DNA from: JACPVF01 sp964502095
GTDB taxonomy: Bacteria > Chloroflexota > Anaerolineae > Anaerolineales > Villigracilaceae
Reading direction: 5' to 3'
DNA: 64,000 nucleotides
Assembly (NCBI GenBank): GCA_964502095.1
Contig: CAZCUF010000004.1
Span: 186,001 to 250,000 of the forward strand
Shown here: positions 15,454 to 24,634 of the stretch, in pieces
How positions within the stretch are numbered: the stretch's first letter is position 1
Layout: every line of letters begins with the position of its first letter
Made by a program: the position numbers and the translations under genes
The notes under the pieces: generated by a model
Database searches by the model: none
What the model saw: only the letters and a program-made list of their open reading frames with translations
What the model was told of the DNA's origin: nothing

Positions 15454-17187
15454 ATGGAAACCGTTCACGTCACTCAAACATCTCATACGCCTCTTGAGTC
15501 AAAATTGACTACCGCGTCCAATGGCGTTCAGTTGGAGAGTTGGATGCCGCCCCAGGCGGGAATCACACCGGTCGTTCGCATCGGAAAAAAATGGATAAGC
15601 CTGTTATGGATCGTCCCCATTACGGTTGTCTTTTTAATTTTACTCGTTGCCGTTGCCCAGCAATTGCGAACGATGCCGGCAGTACAAGCTTTCATTGCAC
15701 AATATCCGGGGTATACATCCTCCCGGACGGTCACTTCCGGCTTCCCGCTATGGCTGAGATTACAGCACATCTTCAATTTTTTCTTTATGCTGTTCATGAT
15801 CCGCGCCGGACTCCAGATCCTCGCCGATCATCCGCGCCTTTACCTGAACCGGGACTGTACACCGGGCACGGACTGGTTCAAGTTCCAGCATGACGTTCCG
15901 CTGGACCGCGTTTGGACAGCCAAAGATGATTCAGTGGAGCTTCCCGGCTGGCTCGGAATCCCGGGCGTTCGTCACACGGTAGGCTTGGCGCGCTGGTGGC
16001 ACTTTTCTTTCGATCTCTTATGGGTGCTCAACGGACTGATCTTTTACGTTCTGCTGTTTGCAACCGACCAATGGCAAAGACTGGTACCCACCAGTTGGAC
16101 GGTTTTTCCCAATGCGCTTTCGACCGCCCTGCAATATGCGTCACTGCAATTTCCAGTTGAACACGCGTGGACGAACTATAACGGCTTACAACAGCTCGCT
16201 TATTTCGTCACTGTATTCATGGCCGCTCCGCTTGCCTTTGTCACCGGCGTCATGCAGGGACCGGCATTCTCCAATCGGCTGGGTTGGATCGCCAAAGTGA
16301 TCAACCGGCAGGCTGCGCGGACGATCCATTTCCTCGTGTTATCCTGGTTCCTCCTTTTCATCTTCATCCACGTCACGCTGGTTTTCATCACTGGAATGCG
16401 CCAGAACTTGAACTATATGTTCGCCGGTGTAAATAACTCCTCCTGGGCAGGCTTTTTCATCTTCCTTCCAATCATGGCGTTATTCATCATTCTGTGGATG
16501 GTTGCAACGCCCTTCACCCTCAAACATTCCCGCTGGGTGCAAAAAGCCGGAGATACTCTGGTGGGCGGCGTCAAAACGCTTGCCGAATTATGGAGTCCGA
16601 CTACTCAGTATAAGGAAAGCGACATCTCGCCCTATTTCTGGGTCAATGGGACGTTTCCAGCATCCGACGAATACGATAGGCTTGAAAAGAATCATTTTGC
16701 GGACTACCAATTGCAGGTGTACGGGCTGGTCGAAAAACCGCAGGCATTTTCCTACACAGATCTTAAAGCGATGCCCAAGCAGGAACAAATTACCCAACAC
16801 TTCTGCATTCAAGGCTGGTCCGGCGTGGCAAAATGGGGAGGAATTCCAGTACGTCACATTCTCGATCTGGTTGGGGTGAAGCCCGAAGCCCGTTATGTGG
16901 TCTTCTACTCTTTTGCCGATGGCGCCGATGGCGGCATTTACTACGACGTTCACACCCTTAGGAATATGCGTCACAAACTGAGCATCCTCGCCTATGAAAT
17001 GAATGGGGAGCCTCTCAATTACCTGCACGGCGCGCCACTGCGCCTGCGCTGTGAAAATCAGCTGGGATTCAAAATGGTCAAATGGATTCAGGCCATCGAA
17101 TTGGTGGACGATTTCTCTCATTTAGGCTCTGGTCAGGGAGGCTATAACGAAGATCACGAGTACTATGGAAATCGCATGCCGATTTAG
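15454..17187 (+). CDS. Cytochrome b561-like / sulfite-oxidase-like molybdopterin fusion
   Basis: The 577-residue protein joins two modules. Residues about 45-370 form five or six membrane helices with histidines placed as in b-type cytochromes (RLQHIFNFFF, ARWWHFSFDLL, RTIHFLVLSW, IFIHVTLVF). Residues about 395-577 are a SUOX/MsrP-type molybdopterin domain with the catalytic cysteine in QHFCIQGWSGVAKWGG and the SYDVH-like YYDVHTL segment, ending in FKMVKWIQAIELVDDF. MsrP-like enzymes reduce oxidised substrates (for example sulfoxides) with electrons from a membrane cytochrome b; here donor and catalyst are one chain. The substrate is unknown. It is a single gene with its own terminator. Confidence 0.85.
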   Translation: METVHVTQTSHTPLESKLTTASNGVQLESWMPPQAGITPVVRIGKKWISLLWIVPITVVFLILLVAVAQQLRTMPAVQAFIAQYPGYTSSRTVTSGFPLWLRLQHIFNFFFMLFMIRAGLQILADHPRLYLNRDCTPGTDWFKFQHDVPLDRVWTAKDDSVELPGWLGIPGVRHTVGLARWWHFSFDLLWVLNGLIFYVLLFATDQWQRLVPTSWTVFPNALSTALQYASLQFPVEHAWTNYNGLQQLAYFVTVFMAAPLAFVTGVMQGPAFSNRLGWIAKVINRQAARTIHFLVLSWFLLFIFIHVTLVFITGMRQNLNYMFAGVNNSSWAGFFIFLPIMALFIILWMVATPFTLKHSRWVQKAGDTLVGGVKTLAELWSPTTQYKESDISPYFWVNGTFPASDEYDRLEKNHFADYQLQVYGLVEKPQAFSYTDLKAMPKQEQITQHFCIQGWSGVAKWGGIPVRHILDLVGVKPEARYVVFYSFADGADGGIYYDVHTLRNMRHKLSILAYEMNGEPLNYLHGAPLRLRCENQLGFKMVKWIQAIELVDDFSHLGSGQGGYNEDHEYYGNRMPI

Positions 17188-17247
17188 AATCGGGGCTTGT
17201 AAATTTAGCAATAACAAAACTCCTGCAATTTCCTCAAATTGCAACAA

Positions 17248-17273
17248 AAAGGCCGGACTTCCATCCGGCCTTT
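17248..17273 (+). terminator. Rho-independent terminator
   Basis: AAAGGCCGGA-CTTCCA-TCCGGCCTTT, a 10-bp stem flanked by A and T runs, downstream of the molybdenum fusion gene. Confidence 0.85.
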
Positions 17274-17371
17274 CATTATTCTGTGTTCTTCGTTTTGTCA
17301 GTGTGGCGTTGAATTCTTCCTCATGGCGCTGTCGCATGTCATGTGGCGCTCATCTGGATAAAGATAGCGGA

Positions 17372-17953
17372 TTACTTCTCGATCCCCTTTAAATAAATAC
17401 CCACAATTTCATGGATCGTCTCGGCTGGAACGGGGTTCTCTCCCGTATGCGCGGGATAAAAATACGGATACATCATTCCAAGCAAAGTCCATGTGGCGAC
17501 TTCGATTGGCACAGCGCGAAACTCCCCTGCTTCCATGCCCGCCTGCAACATGGATTGAATCTTTCCGACAAATTTATCCTGGTATATTTTTCCGAACGCT
17601 TTGCGCGAATCCGGGCTTAAGTGAGAGATCTCCTGGCTGGCAAGGCGGATCGTAGCGCGCTGTTCTGCCGGCTGAGACAGCACATATTCGGCGAATTTGC
17701 GGATCCGCTCCCCGCCGGAAGTTGTCTCCGTTATGATGCTGTTGATCCCCGCCTCCATCTCATCGAGATACGCCTTCAGGATCGCCAGAAAAAGCTGTTC
17801 CTTGTCTTTGAAGTGGTAATACAACGCCGCTTTGGATACGCCCAGCTCATCGGAAATTTCACGCATGGCCAAACCGTAATATCCCTTGTTAATGAAGAGA
17901 CGTTTGGCGATCTTCAAAATTTGTTCGGAAAGGCCGGGTTCTGTATTAGACAT
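17372..17953 (-). CDS. TetR/AcrR-family repressor
   Basis: The 193-residue protein has a classic N-terminal TetR helix-turn-helix (YGLAMREISDELGVSKAALYYHFKDKEQLF) and a C-terminal ligand-binding helical domain. It is the last gene of a minus-strand operon behind an MFS exporter and a DUF2269 protein. An operator-like palindrome lies upstream of that exporter, so it probably represses its own operon and responds to a transported compound. Confidence 0.93.
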   Translation of the reverse strand: MSNTEPGLSEQILKIAKRLFINKGYYGLAMREISDELGVSKAALYYHFKDKEQLFLAILKAYLDEMEAGINSIITETTSGGERIRKFAEYVLSQPAEQRATIRLASQEISHLSPDSRKAFGKIYQDKFVGKIQSMLQAGMEAGEFRAVPIEVATWTLLGMMYPYFYPAHTGENPVPAETIHEIVGIYLKGIEK

Positions 17954-18001
17954 ACATTTATTGTAACCCTTCTCCGATAAACGTCATTAAGTGGAGCCCG
18001 C

Positions 18002-18460
18002 CTACCAAAGCGAAGTTTTCGTCACCATGAAGAAAACGATTGCCACAGCAAGCAAGGTGATAAGCGCTTCGATCATCCCGGACTGCCGCGACGTTCGACG
18101 ATAAGCGTCTCCATCCACGCCCTCATTTTCCGCAAGTTGAATCTGCCTGCGAAAAACCGGGGCATAGACCGTGATGCCAAGTATCACGACGACAAAATAC
18201 AGGACGAGCGAAGTCAGTATCCACGGCATTGTAATGGGATATCCGGCGATGTAGATCATCGCCAACCCGGTAATTAACAGCAACAGGTAAGCGGGGTTTG
18301 CCAGGCGGCGATCCAGGAAGCGAATGGCTTTGAGAGCAAAGATGGTTGGTTCGCGCTTGCCTCTTGCGCTGAGAAGCAGCATGCGGTAGGTTGCGTTACT
18401 GCCCACCGCCGCGATCGCGGATAAAACGTGAATCCATTTAAGCAGGATAAAAAGCGACAT
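18002..18460 (-). CDS. DUF2269-family membrane protein
   Basis: The 152 residues form four helices with the DUF2269 opening LLKWIHVLSAIAAVGSNATY, whose helix-1 histidine is typical, and a C-terminal GMIEALITLLAVAIVFFMV. The family's function is unknown; a heme- or metal-linked membrane role is suspected from CopD-like topology. It lies between the exporter and the TetR gene and is probably co-transcribed. A related protein is encoded at 48577. Confidence 0.8.
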   Translation of the reverse strand: MSLFILLKWIHVLSAIAAVGSNATYRMLLLSARGKREPTIFALKAIRFLDRRLANPAYLLLLITGLAMIYIAGYPITMPWILTSLVLYFVVVILGITVYAPVFRRQIQLAENEGVDGDAYRRTSRQSGMIEALITLLAVAIVFFMVTKTSLW

Positions 18461-18555
18461 TAACTATTGTCCTTCGATTTTCTCGATGATTTCGTAAATT
18501 TGCGGTTTGCCTGTCTCTTATAACAGAATCTGTTGGTAATCGGGGTTAGGATTCT

Positions 18556-19971
18556 TTAATCATTGCCAGGCGCGGTTGCAGGTTGCAAGTGGAGTGTCTT
18601 TCCCAATTCCTGCCGATGGCTTTTCAGCCCAAAGGTTAGGATCACTAATAGAACGGACAACAGGCCGATGGTCAGGTATGACGCGCTGTAGCCACCCACC
18701 CCGCCGCCGGCGGAGGCCGCAATCGCGCCGACCAGCGCGCTGCTGATCAACTGTCCCACGCTGGTAAAGACTGCAATGGCGCCTTGCGCCGAAGTCCGTT
18801 CTGATTCGGGGGCTTCGTTCAACATAATGTAACGCACGGGCGCGCCCAGCAAAGCGGAAAGTCCCAATCCGATGATTACCCCCGCGGCGATGAACATCCA
18901 TAACTCTGAATTAAAGAACCCGAACAAAAGTGAACCGAGCGCCAGCAAAATTGTCCCTGCGGTCACAACAACCTTGGAGCCAAACTTATCGAGTAACTTT
19001 CCTGCAAGCGGCGAACCAACAGCGAGCGCCACCACAACCGGCATGAGCAGGTAACTGGAGGTGTGTTTATCCACTACACCGGGCATGGCGGCAATTGCCA
19101 GCGCGGGGATGAAGACCATGCTCACCTCGCCGGTGCCTGCGCCCGCGGAAAGCGCGCTGGCCAGCACAGACTGGCGGCTTTTGAATAAAGTTAAATTCAA
19201 AATGGGGTCTGTTGATTTTTTCTCGATGGCGACGAATACGAAAAGCAGGACAACCGCAAGCAGAAGGAAGGGCATAACATTCAACGAAAACAGACTGCCG
19301 ATAAAGTTTGCGGTATCAATTTGGTTAAGCCCGTAGGCGAAAGAAGAAAGCAGAATCCCGAGCGTCAACATGCCTGCCCAGTCGAACGCGCCGCGCGTTT
19401 CAGGATGGCTGGCAGGCAGTAACTTCCAAGCCATCAGTGCCACGATCAACGCGATAGGCAGGTTGATGATGAACAGCCATTCCCAGGTTGTGACTGTCAT
19501 AATGATTCCGCCCAAGATGGGGCCGATTAAAAACGCTAGCCCGAAGACTGCGCCGATCAGGCCAAGCGCTCCGCCTCTTTTCTCAGGGGGAAACGTATCA
19601 CCGATCACCGCGCTGGCAACCGGGAAGATGCCGCCCGCGCCGAAGCCCTGCAGGGCGCGCCCAATCAGCAACACTGGAAATAAATTCGCAGGCGCGAGAG
19701 CGACCGTCAGCGAGCCAAGCCCAAAGAGGGCGACATCCAGCACATAGATTAAGCGGCGGCCAAATAAGTCCGAAAGTTTCGCCATGAGCGGCGTGCCGAT
19801 TAAATTGAACAGCACGTAAATTGTGAATGTCCACGTCAGGGCGCGGTCGCCGATCCCGAAAAAGCTCTGAATAGGAGGCAAGGCCGGCGCGATGATGGCA
19901 ATATCCAGCGCGCCCATCAACACCCCTAAAAATAGAACCAGCAGAATCTGGTTGCGAGTTTTGTTGTTCAT
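18556..19971 (-). CDS. MFS drug-resistance exporter (EmrB/QacA type)
   Basis: The 471-residue protein has the 14-helix DHA2 layout: LLVLFLGVLMGALDIAIIAP in helix 1 (motif D1), the motif A loop GTPLMAKLSDLFGRR, and the antiporter motif C GLAFLIGPILGGII in helix 5. It exports amphiphilic compounds at the expense of the proton gradient. It is the first gene of the operon with DUF2269 and TetR. A TetR-type palindrome lies 24 nt upstream of its start, indicating repression by the linked regulator. Confidence 0.92.
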   Translation of the reverse strand: MNNKTRNQILLVLFLGVLMGALDIAIIAPALPPIQSFFGIGDRALTWTFTIYVLFNLIGTPLMAKLSDLFGRRLIYVLDVALFGLGSLTVALAPANLFPVLLIGRALQGFGAGGIFPVASAVIGDTFPPEKRGGALGLIGAVFGLAFLIGPILGGIIMTVTTWEWLFIINLPIALIVALMAWKLLPASHPETRGAFDWAGMLTLGILLSSFAYGLNQIDTANFIGSLFSLNVMPFLLLAVVLLFVFVAIEKKSTDPILNLTLFKSRQSVLASALSAGAGTGEVSMVFIPALAIAAMPGVVDKHTSSYLLMPVVVALAVGSPLAGKLLDKFGSKVVVTAGTILLALGSLLFGFFNSELWMFIAAGVIIGLGLSALLGAPVRYIMLNEAPESERTSAQGAIAVFTSVGQLISSALVGAIAASAGGGVGGYSASYLTIGLLSVLLVILTFGLKSHRQELGKTLHLQPATAPGND

Positions 19972-19995
19972 AGGTTTTTCCTTTGTTTCAATTTC

Positions 19996-20017
19996 ACTTA
20001 CCGAGCGGTTAGTAAGT
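19996..20017 (-). promoter_or_regulatory. TetR-family operator candidate
   Basis: ACTTAC-N10-GTAAGT flanks a second symmetric core, ACCGAGCGGT, the form common in TetR-family operators. It sits just ahead of the MFS gene, whose operon encodes a TetR protein. Confidence 0.55.
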
Positions 20018-20212
20018 ACAGTTTACCAAAATGGGAAAACGCTGTCAAGACCTGCTAAAAATTCATTGAACTTGCATGATACAGGCTATTTTTATGTTAA
20101 ATATCATAAATATTGTGGTATGATTACCCCCAGAACTTCCGCCCTTTTCAATATCTCAATGAAAGAATTTGGGGCAAATTTTACAAAGGTAAACAAAAAA
20201 GGAACTCAAAAC

Positions 20213-22504
20213 ATGATACTTGCGGCAAATCTCGGTTATCCGCGCCTCGGCGCGAAGCGTGAATTGAAATGGGCTTTGGAAAGTTATTGGGCCGGGAAGA
20301 CCAAAGCGGCGGACCTGTTGCAAACTGCGAAGGAATTGCGCCTGGAACATTGGAAGGTTCAACAAGCGGCAGGCATCGACGCGATCCCCTCGAACGATTT
20401 TTCGCTTTACGATCATGTTTTAGACACGACCATGATGGTCGGCGCGATTCCTCAACGCTACTCCAAACTTAAAAACCCAACTGAGCTTGACTTATATTTT
20501 GCAATGGCGCGCGGAACGCAACGAAACGGACAGACCTTCGCCGCGATGGAAATGACCAAATGGTTCGATACTAACTATCATTACATCGTTCCCGAAATTG
20601 AGAAAGATCAAGTTTATCGTTTGGCTTCCGCCAAAGTGGTGGATGAATTCATCGAAGCGAAAGAAGCGGGGATTCACACCCGCCCGATTCTGCTCGGACC
20701 TGTATCCTATCTGCTGTTAAGTAAATCCACCACCGCGGACGGTGTTCCACTGAACACGCTGGCTAAGTTGATTCCGGTTTATGTTGAAGTTCTGCAACGC
20801 CTCGCTTCGGCCGGCGCGGACTGGGTGCAAATAGACGAACCCTGCCTCGTTTTGGATTTGGACGAAGCCGCGCGCAAAGCTTATGCCGAAGCATACAAGC
20901 AGTTGGGACAGGTTGCTAATATCCGCTTATTGGTGGCAACTTATTTTGGCGGGCTGGGAGATAACCTGGAACTGGCGAAGGGGCTGCCGGTGTATGGCTT
21001 GCATATAGATTTGGTTCGCGCGCCACAGCAACTCGATCAAGTCCTCGCGCAATGGCCTGCCGAAAAAACGCTTTCGCTGGGAGTGGTGGACGGGCGTAAT
21101 ATTTGGCGCACAGACCTGGACGCGGCCTTGAAGAAAGTGCAAGCGGCGGTTTCGGCCTTGGGCGCAGAGCGCGTTCAAATTGCGCCGAGTTGTTCGCTGA
21201 TGTTCAGCCCGCATGATTTGAATTTGGAAACAAAATTAGACGGCGAGTTGAAATCCTGGCTGGCGTTTGCGCGCCAGAAACTGGACGAATTGACGCTCCT
21301 TAAAAAAGCCGTCAGTGAGGGAGTTGAATCGGTAGCTGAGTCTTTCAAGGTCAATCGTGAGGCGCTGAAGAGCCGCCGCGAATCGCCGCGCACGCATAAT
21401 CAGCAAGTGCGTCAGCGTCTCGAAGCGGTGGATGAATCCATGTTGCATCGCGCGCATGATTTTCAAACGCGCAAAGAAGCGCAAGCCCGAAAGCTAGCCC
21501 TGCCACCTTTGCCAACCACGACGATTGGTTCGTTCCCGCAAACTGCCGAGGTGCGCGCGCAACGTTCCGCAAAGAATAAGGGTTCACTCACGCAGGTCCA
21601 ATATGACGAGTTTTTGAAAGCTGAAATTGCCCGCACGATTCAAAAACAGGAAGAGATCGGTTTGGATGTGTTGGTGCATGGCGAGTTTGAACGTACGGAT
21701 ATGGTTGAGTATTTCGGCGAACGCATGACGGGGATTGCCTTTACGCAAAACGGCTGGGTGCAAAGTTATGGTTCACGCGCGGTGCGTCCGCCGATTGTTT
21801 TTGGCGACGTTGCCCGCCCCGCGCCGATGACGGTGGAATGGTCGGCTTATGCTCAATCGCTGACTAGTAAACCGGTCAAGGGTATGTTGACGGGCCCGGT
21901 GACAATTTTGGAATGGTCGTTCGTACGCGACGATCAGCCGCGCGCGTTGACTTGCCGTCAACTCGCGCTGGCGATTCGCGATGAAGTCCTTGACCTGGAG
22001 CGCGCCGGAATTCGTGTCATCCAAATTGACGAACCTGCCTTCCGCGAGGGTTTCCCCTTACGCAAGGCCGAACAAAATGATTATTTGAAATGGGCGATTG
22101 AGTCTTTCAAACTGGCTTCCAGCGGCGTGCGGGATGAAACGCAAATCCATACGCATATGTGCTACGCGGAATTCGACAATATCATCGAAGCGATTGGACG
22201 CATGGACGCGGATGTGATCTCCATCGAAGCCTCGCGCTCGAAGATGGAATTGCTGGACGCTTTCAAACAATATCAATACCCCGGCGACATCGGCCCCGGC
22301 ATCTACGATATTCATTCGCCGAACGTTCCTTCGCAGGCTGAAATCGAATCTTTGTTGGAGAAAGCCGCGCAAGTTGTGCCGATTGAACGCTTATGGATTA
22401 ACCCGGATTGCGGTTTGAAGACCCGGCAATGGGAGCAGGTCATCCCCGCGCTGACGAACATGGTCAACGCCGCTCACACGGTCCGCCAGCTATTGAAAGT
22501 GTGA
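20213..22504 (+). CDS. metE: Cobalamin-independent methionine synthase
   Basis: The 763-residue protein has full MetE length. The N-terminal barrel starts ANLGYPRLGAKRELKWALESYW; the catalytic C-terminal barrel starts TTTIGSFPQTAEVR. Zinc ligands are visible in IHTHMCYAEF (His, Cys), a glutamate strand and NPDCGLKTR (Cys). It transfers methyl from 5-methyltetrahydropteroyl-polyglutamate to homocysteine in the cytoplasm. The ATG preceded by AAAAAAGGAAC is chosen; the frame is open much further upstream, but that part lacks homology and overlaps the divergent MFS promoter. No SAM or cobalamin riboswitch is evident. Confidence 0.97.
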   Translation: MILAANLGYPRLGAKRELKWALESYWAGKTKAADLLQTAKELRLEHWKVQQAAGIDAIPSNDFSLYDHVLDTTMMVGAIPQRYSKLKNPTELDLYFAMARGTQRNGQTFAAMEMTKWFDTNYHYIVPEIEKDQVYRLASAKVVDEFIEAKEAGIHTRPILLGPVSYLLLSKSTTADGVPLNTLAKLIPVYVEVLQRLASAGADWVQIDEPCLVLDLDEAARKAYAEAYKQLGQVANIRLLVATYFGGLGDNLELAKGLPVYGLHIDLVRAPQQLDQVLAQWPAEKTLSLGVVDGRNIWRTDLDAALKKVQAAVSALGAERVQIAPSCSLMFSPHDLNLETKLDGELKSWLAFARQKLDELTLLKKAVSEGVESVAESFKVNREALKSRRESPRTHNQQVRQRLEAVDESMLHRAHDFQTRKEAQARKLALPPLPTTTIGSFPQTAEVRAQRSAKNKGSLTQVQYDEFLKAEIARTIQKQEEIGLDVLVHGEFERTDMVEYFGERMTGIAFTQNGWVQSYGSRAVRPPIVFGDVARPAPMTVEWSAYAQSLTSKPVKGMLTGPVTILEWSFVRDDQPRALTCRQLALAIRDEVLDLERAGIRVIQIDEPAFREGFPLRKAEQNDYLKWAIESFKLASSGVRDETQIHTHMCYAEFDNIIEAIGRMDADVISIEASRSKMELLDAFKQYQYPGDIGPGIYDIHSPNVPSQAEIESLLEKAAQVVPIERLWINPDCGLKTRQWEQVIPALTNMVNAAHTVRQLLKV

Positions 22505-22648
22505 GACTCCTGTAAAAGAATACAGGGATATGGTTTTTTGAGAGCAAACGTACTACATAAGAGAATGTCGTCACGCTCCGTCTAAATTAATAGGCGGGCG
22601 AGAGTCTCAGACGCTCTTGTAGGAAAAACCATTGAAAAAGGACTTAAG

Positions 22649-23836
22649 ATGAAAACTTATAAATATCTCATTATCGGAAGCGGCATGACTGCCGACGCCG
22701 CCGTGCGCGGCATCCGCGAACTCGACGCGGACGGTTCGATTGGCATGATCAGCGCTGAAACCGATAAACCCTATGCCCGCCCCCCGCTCTCCAAAGGATT
22801 ATGGAAAGGCCGCCCGTTCGAAAAGGTCTGGCGCGGGACGGAGAATCTCAAAGTGGACTTTTACCTTGGGCGTAAAGTGACCGAGCTTGACACCGCCGCG
22901 AAGCGCGTTCGCGACGACCAGGGCGAAGAATACACTTACGGCAAGCTGTTACTCGCAACCGGCGCACTGCCCATCCGCCTGCCGTTTGGGGAAGAGCACA
23001 TCATTTATTATCGCACGCTGGCAGATTATCAACGCCTGCGCGCGCTGACGGAACAGGGCCAGCGCTTCCTTGTCATCGGTGCGGGCTTTATCGGTTCAGA
23101 GATCGCGGCGGCGCTGAATATGCAGGGCAAGCAGGTGACAATGGTCTTTCTGGAAAACTCGATCGGCGAGCGTATTTTCCCGCCTGAACTTTCGCAGTTT
23201 TTGAACGATGCCTATCGCAAAAAAGGCGTGGAACTCATCCCTGCCGACGGGGTGGATAAGTTCGAAAAAACAGAGAACGGTTTCAGGGTCAAGACGCGCA
23301 GCGGGCGCACCATTGATGTGGACGGCGTGGTAGCGGGGCTGGGAGTCCGCCCGAATGTTGATTTGGCAAAGTCCGCAGGTTTGAAGGTTGAAAACGGCAT
23401 TGTCGTGGACGGCCGCCTGCACGCCTCCGCACCCGACGTTTACGCGGCGGGCGATGTGGCAATGTTCCCTCACGCGACGCTGGGCAAAATGACGCGGGTG
23501 GAGCACGAAGATAACGCTTTGCAAATGGGCAGGCAAGCCGGGCGCAATATGGCCGGCGCAGACGAATCCTATGCGCATACGCCCTATTTTTACTCGGACC
23601 TGTTCGAGTACGGTTATGAGGCGGTTGGCGAGTTGAACAGCAAGTTCGAAACGATCATTGACTGGCAGGAGCCTTTGCAAAAAGGCGTAGCGTATTATCT
23701 GGACGGCGGACGCGTGCGCGGCGTGTTACTGTGGAACGTGTGGAGCAAAGTCACGGACGCGACCGCCTTGATAGCGGAAGCGGGTCCGTTCACCGCCAAA
23801 GATTTGATCGGCAGGATAAAAGCAGAACCATCCTGA
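22649..23836 (+). CDS. FAD/NAD(P)-dependent ferredoxin-reductase-like oxidoreductase
   Basis: The 395-residue flavoprotein has an FAD-binding Rossmann motif at the start (IIGSGMTADAAVRGI), the NAD(P)-binding VIGAGFIGSEIAAAL near residue 145 and the FAD-closing VYAAGDVAMFP near residue 270. It resembles rubredoxin/ferredoxin reductases and AIF-like enzymes. It lacks the CxxC redox motif of thioredoxin reductases. The following DsbA-like gene is only 30 nt away, so the two may form a thiol or peroxide redox pair. AAAGGA precedes the start. Confidence 0.9.
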   Translation: MKTYKYLIIGSGMTADAAVRGIRELDADGSIGMISAETDKPYARPPLSKGLWKGRPFEKVWRGTENLKVDFYLGRKVTELDTAAKRVRDDQGEEYTYGKLLLATGALPIRLPFGEEHIIYYRTLADYQRLRALTEQGQRFLVIGAGFIGSEIAAALNMQGKQVTMVFLENSIGERIFPPELSQFLNDAYRKKGVELIPADGVDKFEKTENGFRVKTRSGRTIDVDGVVAGLGVRPNVDLAKSAGLKVENGIVVDGRLHASAPDVYAAGDVAMFPHATLGKMTRVEHEDNALQMGRQAGRNMAGADESYAHTPYFYSDLFEYGYEAVGELNSKFETIIDWQEPLQKGVAYYLDGGRVRGVLLWNVWSKVTDATALIAEAGPFTAKDLIGRIKAEPS

Positions 23837-23866
23837 TGGAATTCGCACATGGGAAGGGAGAAAAAC

Positions 23867-24550
23867 ATGACGGAGAGAAATATTCCCGAAATATGGGAAT
23901 GGGCGGAATACTACTGACCGTGGTGCTATATTGCGGCCGTGCGCCTGCAAAAAATTGTGCCTGAATATGAAGGACGCGTCCGTTTGGTGGAACAAGCCTT
24001 CCCGTTGGAAGTGTACGGCGGAGGTCCGCCCGACCGGGAAGAGCTTGAAGTGGAAATCTGGTTCGCCGCGCTTCAGGAATCAAAAGCAGTGTTCAAACCT
24101 TTCGGCAGTGACTGGCCCACCACAACGCTTCCCGCCTTCGACGCGGCCTGGTGCGCGTTTCAACAAGGCGAGTCGGTCGGGCGCGATTTCGATCTGCGAA
24201 TCCGCAAAGCATTCTTCGCCGAAGGCCGCAACATCGGAAAACGCGAAGTGATGCTTGATCTCGCCCACGAAGCGGGACTCGATATGGATGACTTCACCCG
24301 CCGCTTCAACAGCGACGAACCCCGCGCCGCCGTGCTGGCAGAAGGCAAACTCGGCAAGGAAAAATTCGGCGTGCGCGGCACACCCACCATCATGCTGGGC
24401 GACGGAACGAAACTCCGTCATCCAATGGCTTATGCCGACATTCAACATGGCAAAGTCCTGTCGGTTGGAAAATTGCCGTGTTGCGGCGAAGGTTGTTACG
24501 AAGCCACGCGTCAATTTTTTGAAAAGGCGCTTGCGCATGAAACAAAATAA
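23867..24550 (+). CDS. DsbA/FrnE-like thiol oxidoreductase with in-frame UGA (putative selenoprotein)
   Basis: Reading from the ATG that follows an AAGGGAG ribosome site, 16 codons end in EYY, then TGA, then PWCYIAAVRLQKIVPEY and an uninterrupted DsbA-like domain. In DsbA/FrnE-type proteins this position is the first cysteine of CPWC, so the UGA replaces exactly the nucleophilic residue (U-P-W-C). The rest is intact: a helical insert, then VRGTPTIMLGDG with the cis-proline, and a cysteine-rich end (LPCCGEGCYEATR). The likely product is a 227-residue selenocysteine protein. The alternatives are a nonsense mutation, a sequencing error (TGC to TGA), or translation only from the GTG at 23939, which would lose the active site. 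Confidence 0.6.
23915..23950 (+). promoter_or_regulatory. UGA codon plus SECIS-like hairpin candidate
   Basis: After the UGA, TTGCGG (23931) pairs with CCTGCAA (23944) through six pairs, one of them G-U, leaving a loop that contains GU. The loop starts about 19 nt after the UGA, within the range of bacterial SECIS elements. The stem is short, so support is modest. Confidence 0.4.
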
Positions 24551-24634
24551 AGAAAGAATCGCAAAGGAAAACAACGGAAAATCTTTGTGATCCTTCGCGG
24601 TAAATAGAAAACCAAAATAAAAAGGAACAACAAA

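Noticed and set aside
19892..20212. Long upstream extension of the metE frame
   Set aside because: It overlaps the divergent MFS gene and promoter region, shows no MetE homology, and a good ribosome site precedes the internal ATG.
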